DNA of 64,000 bases from Phlegmacium glaucopus (lineage: Eukaryota > Basidiomycota > Agaricomycetes > Agaricales > Cortinariaceae), in assembly GCA_015039465.1 (NCBI GenBank), contig MU130707.1, positions 155,330 to 219,329 on the forward strand. Reading direction: 5' to 3'. A program made the translations under genes and the position numbers. Under the pieces are notes generated by a model. It ran no database searches. It was not told where the DNA came from and saw only the letters and a list, made by a program, of their open reading frames with translations. This document shows, piece after piece, positions 57,301 to 64,000 of this stretch (its first letter is position 1; each line of letters opens with the position of its first letter).

Positions 57301-58271
57301 ACTTCAAGATTAGAATAGCAGATACGAAGGACGAGGCGATAGAGGAGGAGAGGAAAGATGAGGCGGATGTGAAAGTTTATACAGATGGCTCAGGTCTGGA
57401 CGGCAGGATAGGAGCAGGGGCAGTGATATTCAGAGGGCAGCTGGAAAAGAAAGCCATCAACTACTACTTAGGTACCAACACGCATCACACGGTGTACGAA
57501 GGAGAAGCGGTGGGAGCGATTCTGGGGATACGTATGCTAGCGCGGGAGAGGAACATAAAAACAGCCACCATAGCCCTCGACAACCAAGCGATTATCAAAG
57601 CGACTTGGCTGACAAAACCAGCACCTAGCCACTACCTCGTGGACGAGATAAACCAGGAAATCAACACCATCCTTAGGAAACATCGTGGCATCCAGATTAC
57701 GCTCAGATGGATCCCGGGCCATGAGGGGCTAGTGGGGAATGAACGGGCAGACGAAGAGGCGAAGAAAGCATCCATGAACGGATACGGTTCGGCAGGGGAA
57801 CTACCCAAACTCTTGTGCACAGAGCTACCACATAGCAAGGCAGCACTACGACAGGCGTATCACACAGAACTAAAACTACAAGCGCAAGACGAATGGTCAT
57901 CATCACCTAGATTCGACCGGTCCAAACATATATTGCCAGCGGCACCCACACACCAATACCTATCACTGACACGCTCACTCTCACGCAAGCACACATCCAT
58001 CCTTACCCAACTCAGAACCGCACACGCACCGCTCGCAAAGTATCTGCACCGGATTGGTAAAGCCGACTCGCCCTTATGTCCCAAGTGTCAGCTACACGAC
58101 GAGACCGTGCTGCACTTCCTCCTTACATGCCCAGCGTACCAAGAGGCGAGGAGAGCGTTGCAAGCCACACTAGGACCCATAGTGCAGAATCTGTCTAAAC
58201 TACTCAACACACCTGCAGCACTTAAACCTCTCTTCCGCTACGTCAAAGCCACACAACGGTTCAATCCATGA
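54357..58271 (+). CDS. LINE ORF2: endonuclease, reverse transcriptase, RNase H
   Basis: 1304 residues from ATG 54357 (MPIDHRPFRIRQ). The frame is open further upstream to 54126, inside ORF1, but domain homology starts after 54357. APE-type endonuclease: DICLIQEPYID (about 34), WMGDFNRHHPLW (147), SDHFPIV (236). RT: WRPIVLSDGLARLLN (540), LFLDVKAAFPSVN (611), GLDQGDPFSG (669), YVDDAAII (701). RNase H: VYTDGSGLDGRIGAGA (1005), YEGEAVGAI (1048), LDNQAII (1073), WIPGHEGLVGNERADEEA (1118). C-terminal CPKCQLHDETVLHFLLTC zinc motif (1241). All catalytic residues that I can check are present. It nicks target DNA and copies the LINE RNA there. Confidence 0.93.
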   Translation: MPIDHRPFRIRQQNTNKSLISQIDLLQTLKKNLYDICLIQEPYIDFNGKSRASPLWSVIYPSTHKKHPDNTRSLILVSTDLAMDSWKQIPFDSPDITAIEIGGHFGMLRIINIYNDVKHNDALTHLSNYMRDPAHQRCNNLPLTTFWMGDFNRHHPLWDEPRNDHLFTRHNLDLAQPLLNMLGRHQMKMALPPFIPTLKAHGTGNLTRVDNVFCSEDMLDGIIKCNTDDANRPAKSDHFPIVTEIDVQAPKDAWEPRRNFRDVDWEKLTKSIQDQLGHFPPPTEITTKQDFDTALKRVNDAIQLSIEENIKLSQLSPYSKRWWNRDLDAAKKKTRQLGAKSKYHRWNPQHPIHEEYRRQRNDYAEAIRKTKVEHWADWLEGVDEASIWKASRLVTGPATDTGRSRVPTLQIIDPVTKKVTAEAIDNESKGKLFYNTFFPKPNPNTPPIPPNAIYPPPKWAFKNITDEQIHRAIKKLKPFKATRKGTTPNSVLVNAREVLVPHLGPLFRATHSLNYYPKEWSLTDTLAMKKPGKPDYTIPSAWRPIVLSDGLARLLNACHTEDIVSMCEKLNLLPLNHFGARPGRTTADSIHLFTKTVKDAWRKGLTASALFLDVKAAFPSVNIERLTHNMRMKGIPIEYTKWMRCRLDGRQTAIIFDNHRTDHFVVNNGLDQGDPFSGICYLIYNADILEIPDRKLGETALLYVDDAAIIVTGKDFSETHHKLRQIMHRPNGVLDWARTHNCEFGIDKFQLLDLTKRTIPHTFIRNKRIPMPRPDLILGQHRIKSAETAKFLGIIVDNKLSWKAQGAAALAKGQEWMIQFRRLIYKTHGVSAALLRRLYLAIAVPRMLYAADIFLTPQRKAATSARGKSTTTSIISKLARIQRLAAIMITGAMRTSPTDALDAMANLLPFHLLVHKHLYRATLRMATLPPNHALYKPIKNASRRLVKRHPSPLHILFHTYKIKPSQIENINTVRQDSKWTPNFKIRIADTKDEAIEEERKDEADVKVYTDGSGLDGRIGAGAVIFRGQLEKKAINYYLGTNTHHTVYEGEAVGAILGIRMLARERNIKTATIALDNQAIIKATWLTKPAPSHYLVDEINQEINTILRKHRGIQITLRWIPGHEGLVGNERADEEAKKASMNGYGSAGELPKLLCTELPHSKAALRQAYHTELKLQAQDEWSSSPRFDRSKHILPAAPTHQYLSLTRSLSRKHTSILTQLRTAHAPLAKYLHRIGKADSPLCPKCQLHDETVLHFLLTCPAYQEARRALQATLGPIVQNLSKLLNTPAALKPLFRYVKATQRFNP

Positions 58272-58646
58272 TCTCCACAACAGCCCCGTCCCACGCCGTC
58301 TGCTCACATCCTAGCCTCGTCTTCTGCGCTTCTTGACCTTCTCCCCGCTTTCCCCCCATCACACCTCGTCTGATCCTTTTGTGTCGGCTCATTATACCCC
58401 CCCTCTTTATCCTACATTTAGACCCCATCATTATTTTATCATACCTACGGTGCACCTACCTCTTAGATCTTAACCCCACACCCGCATTGAAGTCCGTTCA
58501 TCGGATCTTCACGCAGTTGCCGCAGTCTTCATTTATGTTTTTATTTTCATTACTACATTAGTCTATAACCGTGTACATACTCTCTGACATATGGTTCGCC
58601 ACAACGGAGAATAAAATAGGATTTAAAAAAAAAAAAAAAAAGTCGA

Positions 58647-59300
58647 CAGACGGCGGAAGATAAATTAGCGGGCACGTAGTCTTAGAGTCGTGAAAACCAT
58701 TATACATGTAGGATGGTTGTTGATTTTCTCCCACTGAGAAGTTGACTGTCGACCAGCAGTGGTATCTGAACGCCGGGCGGACTATTCAGGCGATCTGATG
58801 ATGGTGTTGCTTGCCGAGCCCCCTGAAACAGAACTCAAGAATTGAATGCTCTCAGTAGTAGGCTGTGTACCGTTGACGCACCAATCGTCGAAATAAATTA
58901 GTATGACGGAGTTCAAACCGAACGAGATGGGTGATGAGTGAGAAAGACACATTCAAATTAGCAGTGCTACTCACTTGGCGTCCCCAAATCTTCCAGTTCT
59001 GACCAACCGTTGAGCACTACAAATTGGCTATTTGGAGTTGTAGGACCATTTTTCATGATCGGAGTTCTTGACGGCCTTGTTGTCAAAAGCGGACTTGAAC
59101 CAAGAGTGGGTGATGAGAGAGAAAGACACATTCAAATTAGCAGTGCTACTCACTTGGCGTCCCCAAATCTTCCAGTTCTGACCAACCGTTGAGCACTACA
59201 AATTGGCTATTTGGAGTTGTAGGACCATTTTTCATTATCGGAGTTCTTGACTGGCCTTTGTTGTCCAAAAGCGGAACTTGAACCAAAAGTGATTGTCTTG
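58647..59300. repeat. Right end of the duplicated region, gene X-like module
   Basis: Continues the host module interrupted by the LINE (GTAGTCTTAGAGTCGTGAAA, compare 22925) and then resembles 18800-19200 and 13500-14050. Beyond about 59300 no further array repeats were seen. Confidence 0.55.
58931..59291. repeat. 179-base tandem duplication
   Basis: GTGATGAG ... (58931-59109) is repeated almost exactly at 59110-59291 with a few single-base insertions in the second copy. Confidence 0.9.
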
Positions 59301-59551
59301 TCAGCATGGGAACCAGAATTTCTCACGCGCTAATCCCTTGAGCATCTGTACGTTGATTCTTTCCTTTTGACGACGACGACGACGACGTTTCGCCGACAGG
59401 GCCCTTCAACAACAACCCCTCCTTCGTCTCTTCCTCTCTTTCTTCCCGCACTTCCGCATATCTCTGTGGTCACATTCATTTCAATCCCTAGTCCTTGGTC
59501 ATTGTATCAACCCTTTTTCAAAAAAAAACAAACAACAAAAACAAAAACAAA

Positions 59552-60899
59552 ATGCCCAGCCATCATATCGAAGTTGTACGCAAAAACCTGGCCAGGAGAG
59601 TAATGGCCAATGATGTGTTAGAGAAACGTGCAGACCCCCCTGGTACGTTTAATTTCATGTCTTCACCACTAGACTAAATCTCTCTCCACAGCTTGCTCTA
59701 ATATCTACCTTTCTCCAACTATGGGTCAAGTTGTTAATTCCCTGGATCCGCTACCCATTACTTGGAATTCTACTTGCCTTTCTGCTCAATCAATCGATAT
59801 TTATTTGTATTCCCCCGACGCAGAGCTTCCTCGTATCCATGTTTGGGAGAACGTAGCTCTCTCCCGTGGAACCTACAATGCAACTCTCCTGCCTCGGTGG
59901 TGGAATTCAACCGCTTCCCAAAGTCTCCAAGTTTCCATCGTCCCTGCTGGCCAACCTCCCTTCTTATCCCAATTCCCAGGCGGCCCTGTTTTCAACGCCA
60001 CATATACTGCTCCCGCTTCAGGCACCCCACCTTCTGCGAATACCGCCGTCGTCGATTCTGGTATCACCCAAGTCAATGATGTAGCCAACGCGAAGAAAGC
60101 CCTTACCCCTGGAAAGAAAGCCGCTGCCGCCATTCTAACCCTTCTCTTCGTTGCGTTCTGTATCGCAGCGTACATAAAGATGAAGCGGAACAAAGGCAAA
60201 GCAAATCGAAGACGTTGGACCGAGGCAGTTGACAAGCGTATGTCCACTATTTCTACCGATTGGAAGTCCGTTTCTGCTGCCGGCGCTCAGGCTGCCATTC
60301 GTAACTCGATTGCTGTCGGAAACCGTTCATCTTCCTTCTCCTTCGGAGCCATTCGTCCTTCTAGCAGTACCTTTGCCGTCGAAGATGTCGATGAGAAACG
60401 CTCAATGTCTCAAATGCGCACTGGAGTGGGTCTCCGCAACCCTGTCGCTCCCGTCACGACGGAACGTGTTTCTCGCGTATCTTTCGCTCCTGACACTCGT
60501 GTCTCTCGTGCTTCCGTTGCCGATTCCCGTCCTTCGGGTGAATCTCGTAGGACCAGGGCGTTTCATACTGGCTATGTCCCTCCCGTGCCCACTTTACCCG
60601 ATACTCGCATCACTGACGAGTCGGACTCGGGATCGTTGTCTCCAAGACAAAGCCAAGGTCCATTGACCCTCACACCTGATGATATCCGTGCCAGGATAGC
60701 TACTAGCAAACGTACACGATCCACTACACCAAATAGCATGTCGAGTTCCGGAAATGAAATGGATGAGGTCATGCCCGCTTTGAGGAGTAAGTTGGCTCAT
60801 TCCACAAAGAATAATGTCCTTTGTTGTTAATTTTCTTCCTCAGTGATGCGAACTGGCAGCGATCCTTCAGCACCAGATGATTTCCTTCTTAATCCACCA
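59552..60899 (+). CDS. Single-pass membrane protein, conserved in Agaricomycetes (partial, runs into gap)
   Basis: Exons 59552-59642, 59692-60786 and 60844 into the gap at 60900; introns start GTACGT and GTAAGT and end CAG. The start MPSHHIEVVRKNLARRVMAN follows an A/C-rich leader typical of fungal 5' regions. The exterior domain (about residues 35-150) has GQVVNSLDPLPITWNSTCL, IHVWENV and LPRWWNST with N-glycosylation sites. A single membrane span follows, AAAAILTLLFVAFCIAAYIK (about 170-190), then a basic stop and a long Ser/Arg-rich cytoplasmic tail (DKRMSTISTDWKSVS, SSSFSFGAIRPSSS, RVSRVSFAPDTRVSR) with many potential phosphorylation sites. I recognise the family from mushroom genomes but no function is assigned. 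No cleavable signal peptide is visible. Confidence 0.82.
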
Positions 60900-61748
60900 N
60901 NNNNNNNNNNNNNNNNNNNNNNNNNNNNNNNNNNNNNNNNNNNNNNNNNNNNNNNNNNNNNNNNNNNNNNNNNNNNNNNNNNNNNNNNNNNNNNNNNNNN
61001 NNNNNNNNNNNNNNNNNNNNNNNNNNNNNNNNNNNNNNNNNNNNNNNNNNNNNNNNNNNNNNNNNNNNNNNNNNNNNNNNNNNNNNNNNNNNNNNNNNNN
61101 NNNNNNNNNNNNNNNNNNNNNNNNNNNNNNNNNNNNNNNNNNNNNNNNNNNNNNNNNNNNNNNNNNNNNNNNNNNNNNNNNNNNNNNNNNNNNNNNNNNN
61201 NNNNNNNNNNNNNNNNNNNNNNNNNNNNNNNNNNNNNNNNNNNNNNNNNNNNNNNNNNNNNNNNNNNNNNNNNNNNNNNNNNNNNNNNNNNNNNNNNNNN
61301 NNNNNNNNNNNNNNNNNNNNNNNNNNNNNNNNNNNNNNNNNNNNNNNNNNNNNNNNNNNNNNNNNNNNNNNNNNNNNNNNNNNNNNNNNNNNNNNNNNNN
61401 NNNNNNNNNNNNNNNNNNNNNNNNNNNNNNNNNNNNNNNNNNNNNNNNNNNNNNNNNNNNNNNNNNNNNNNNNNNNNNNNNNNNNNNNNNNNNNNNNNNN
61501 NNNNNNNNNNNNNNNNNNNNNNNNNNNNNNNNNNNNNNNNNNNNNNNNNNNNNNNNNNNNNNNNNNNNNNNNNNNNNNNNNNNNNNNNNNNNNNNNNNNN
61601 NNNNNNNNNNNNNNNNNNNNNNNNNNNNNNNNNNNNNNNNNNNNNNNNNNNNNNNNNNNNNNNNNNNNNNNNNNNNNNNNNNNNNNNNNNNNNNNNNNNN
61701 NNNNNNNNNNNNNNNNNNNNNNNNNNNNNNNNNNNNNNNNNNNNNNNN
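60900..61748. other. Assembly gap (849 N)
   Basis: Run of N. It removes the 3' end of the membrane protein gene; any frame drawn across it is meaningless. Confidence 1.
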
Positions 61749-62166
61749 CGACAAAAGAAATCCCCTTCTTTTTTTCCCATCCCTCCCATAATTACTTCCA
61801 TCCATTTTTGATTCTCGTGTTTTTAAGGTTTAATTTATTCATTCATCACACACACCCCCACATATATATACCAAAAAACCCCTTTTCTTCGATTCCACTC
61901 GAGCCTCCAGGAAGGCCTTTTTGTTCTCGGTTTCCTTTTTTGAAATTATTACATATATATACATATATATATAAATATATAGGGTCCTAGAAGGAGCGTT
62001 ATCAGCAGATATTTTCTTTGGGCAAGGATTTAAATTTTTTATATCCCTATTGTCTTTTTCTTTTGCTTGATGAAAACTTTTTTGGCAATGTTATTTTTGG
62101 ATGAAGTTGTTGGAGTAGTCCGATTGGACTTGGGGTCTGGGATGAGAGGTGTTTAAGGAACGTGTT
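61749..62166. other. Probable 3' untranslated/intergenic DNA
   Basis: Pyrimidine-rich then ATATAT-rich DNA after the gap, with no open frame of note. It could be the 3' region of the preceding gene. Confidence 0.4.
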
Positions 62167-62168
62167 TA

Positions 62169-62520
62169 CAGCTATTTGCGAAATGGTAGACGTTTTGGAA
62201 ATTTTCTTATCTGCGCCTTTGTTTACTGTAAACAACCAGATATAGTATAGTGCAAACAAACCGTGCCTCAATAAGGCCTCAAGGCCTCAATCCTCATTGC
62301 TCCACTTTCCCCCACCTCGCGTGAAATTCACTATGTCATCGCAATATATTGATTGTTGACCCTGTTGGTGACAAGGAACCTGTACTAGATGTAAATAGCG
62401 CAGCCGCTCCACTGCTTTCGGCTCATCATGCGCATCAATTCTGCCTAAATATGGGTATTTATACAAACAAAGGCACACATAAGAAATTTTTCAAAACGTC
62501 TACCATTTCGCAAATAGCTG
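62169..62520. mobile_element. Mariner-like MITE
   Basis: Perfect inverted ends of 29 bases starting CAGCTATTTGCGAAATGGTA (62169 and, on the other strand, 62520), imperfect for another 25 or so, each bordered by TA (62167-62168, 62521-62522), the target duplication of Tc1/mariner elements. The 352-base interior is non-coding. A third, partial end (AAATGGTAGACGTTTTC) lies at about 62633. Confidence 0.8.
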
Positions 62521-62522
62521 TA

Positions 62523-63217
62523 AGTGATAAGCTAGCTGCACAGTATAGCGTTGTGGGCAGGAGTCGCTGTTTTATTATAATTGCGTGAGTCCTAATCCCA
62601 CAAAAAGATTCTGTTTACAACAACAATATGCAAAATGGTAGACGTTTTCAAAAATTTGCCATGTGCATCTTTCTTTGTACAAATGCCAATAATCAGGCAG
62701 AGTTGAACCCTCGCGCCTTTAATTATGGTGACCTGATATTACAGAGGGTGATATAGCGGCGCCATATATAATAGTAAATATGATGAATAACTTCCGCTAT
62801 ATATCAGAGGAACAAAAGAACATTCTCACCTTGTGCCCTAAAGACATCGAGACTGCAATGGCTGTCCAATAATCTTACCATCAACAAGGGCCACATATTA
62901 CAAGGATAATAGTCATATGGAGCCGAGAAAGACTCTTAATACTTCTACAAAACACATGACAACCAAATGTGCTTTGTAGAGGTATTAGAGCACAATCGGG
63001 CGCTGTCCGTGGTAAACGATGTCGAGAATGCGGCGCTGTAAGAAATTACGTGATGAGATGAGGCGCGGTACGTGATCTGGAATGTGGGGCGTTAGAGTAC
63101 ACTACTGGCTCTGGTGGCTACCCTCGAACCCTTCCAGATGATCATCCATGCCAAAAAGAAATCCAGAAATTTTTCATGGTGAGTATTCGCATAGTACGGT
63201 CTCCATGCCGGGCCACG
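62523..63217. other. Intergenic DNA with a partial MITE end
   Basis: Apart from the MITE-related piece near 62628-62690 I see nothing recognisable. The region 63000-63130 may hold the 3' end of the next gene. Confidence 0.4.
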
Positions 63218-63880
63218 TTATATGTTCTCCAGCTGCAATGGATTAGCAGAGATACGCCGCTTGTAAAATGGAGCTGCATAATTATGAATAGCTCTATCTT
63301 CAAGGAAAGACGTCCATTCCTCGAGTGGGTGAACGAGTGATGCCCAGGACGGCACCTCCTCGAATGGCTTGTTAGGATCCCGACGAAAGGCTTCATCTTG
63401 TTCTTTGCTAGTCACACCGACGCCACGGCGAAGACCCAATGTGATCTTCCAGTTGTATGCCTCCACCATACTTTCTACAAGGGAGGCTAAGATTGCGTAT
63501 CGTAGCGGATTGGGGTCTTTGGGGTCGGGTATGTCTTTGATACGCCAGCGAGCCCGACGCCAGAAGTAGTCGCTTTCGAGCATGACGTAGTTTTGCTGAT
63601 CAGCACAAAGAGCGTCGTGCAGACGATAGAGCGATCTCAGGGAAGTATCGCGAAGCTGGAAGAGGGGAAATGATCGGAGTCTCCTGTAGTTTTCCTCCAC
63701 GTAGTATCGCTGATGAACGATGTCGGGATGGTCTCTGATCTCTAGGGGATCTAACGGGATCGGAAGCCTGTACCTCCAAGGAAGAGGCCACAGGAGTTTC
63801 CAAAGTGTAAGCCAGGGATGTGGGCAGCTTCGAGGACACTTCAGTGCCAACGCAACAAACTGAAGGAGCAAAGCAATCAT
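63218..63880 (-). CDS. Hypothetical fungal protein
   Basis: Uninterrupted 220-residue frame. The N-terminus is hydrophobic (MIALLLQFVALALK) and could be a signal peptide or anchor. The body contains HQRYYVEENYRRLRSFPLF, then RWRIKDIPDPKDPNPLRYAI and LASLVESMVEAYNWKITLGL, a combination I recall from unannotated fungal proteins of similar size, and ends with a charged tail. Codon use looks coding and no repeat overlaps it. No catalytic motif is evident. An upstream exon beyond 63880 cannot be excluded. Confidence 0.65.
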   Translation of the reverse strand: MIALLLQFVALALKCPRSCPHPWLTLWKLLWPLPWRYRLPIPLDPLEIRDHPDIVHQRYYVEENYRRLRSFPLFQLRDTSLRSLYRLHDALCADQQNYVMLESDYFWRRARWRIKDIPDPKDPNPLRYAILASLVESMVEAYNWKITLGLRRGVGVTSKEQDEAFRRDPNKPFEEVPSWASLVHPLEEWTSFLEDRAIHNYAAPFYKRRISANPLQLENI

Positions 63881-64000
63881 ACTATTTCAGACCGCGCCAT
63901 GTTGAAGCCAACTTGAGATTTCCTATCAGGTGGAAAATGCGACGAAATATGTGGAAGGTCATCGCAAAATCGATGATCAGCTTTGTTTGCATTGATGTAT

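Larger units (their letters stand above)
52347..58641 (+). mobile_element. LINE retrotransposon (Tad1-like), full length
   Basis: 6295 bases: 125-base 5' leader, ORF1, ORF2, 3' untranslated region and an A17 tail (58625-58641). Flanked by GTCGA (52342-52346 and 58642-58646); after the tail the host module continues as in 22880-23080. Endonuclease, RT and RNase H in one ORF with a Cys/His-rich C-terminus is the architecture of the fungal Tad1 group. Both ORFs are open and retain many CpG sites, so this is a young copy and possibly active. Confidence 0.9.

Noticed and set aside
60827..61811. Open frames of 304-324 codons in several frames.
   Set aside because: They consist almost wholly of the N gap.

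Overview
The window is from a basidiomycete fungus, most likely an Agaricomycete. The evidence is short GT-AG introns of about 50-60 bases, a lineage-specific family of seven-transmembrane (7TM) genes cut into six small exons, a single-pass membrane gene of a type I know from mushroom-forming fungi, and fungal-type transposons (DIRS-like, Copia and Tad1-like LINE). Species cannot be assigned. No tRNA, rRNA or CRISPR was recognised. Positions 60900-61748 are an assembly gap.

Layout. 1-1 kb: AT-rich intergenic DNA. 1.0-11.1 kb: a decayed tyrosine-recombinase (DIRS-like) retrotransposon on the minus strand (gag, reverse transcriptase, RNase H, truncated recombinase). A complete Copia element (4948-9863) with a 5-base TGAAA target duplication sits inside it. 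11.1-59.3 kb: a mosaic of local segmental duplications built around nine copies of one 7TM gene, all on the minus strand. Six copies are open from start to stop after intron removal (B 16.5-17.6, E 32.1-33.3, F 34.8-36.1, G 39.1-40.4, H 44.8-46.1, I 48.1-49.4 kb). Three are broken (A 12.1, C 20.6-21.9, D 27.4-28.1 kb). The long spacers repeat the same modules, including remnants of at least one unidentified multi-exon gene. A SAM-dependent methyltransferase-like gene (28.2-29.2 kb) abuts truncated copy D.

The spacers have been hit by several DNA transposons whose ends and target duplications can be read: a hAT-like element (24708-25416, 8-base duplication), a TIR element with a 9-base duplication (38059-39098), a TIR element with a 10-base duplication (50297-52333), and a mariner-like MITE (62169-62520, TA). 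A full-length, apparently intact LINE (52347-58641) lies almost on top of the third of these. Beyond 59.3 kb the sequence becomes ordinary: a conserved single-pass membrane protein gene running into the gap, and one hypothetical gene at 63.2-63.9 kb.

The most interesting signals are: (1) the 7TM array, whose membrane segments are conserved while the loops before TM3 and between TM4 and TM5 vary strongly; (2) a consistent decay signature in the older retrotransposons, where nearly every premature stop is TGA in place of an Arg codon and several lost catalytic residues are also explained by CpG to TpG/CpA change, while the LINE is untouched; (3) a Copia copy with LTRs identical apart from one 60-base indel but a polyprotein with six stops, suggesting it was moved by another copy's proteins.
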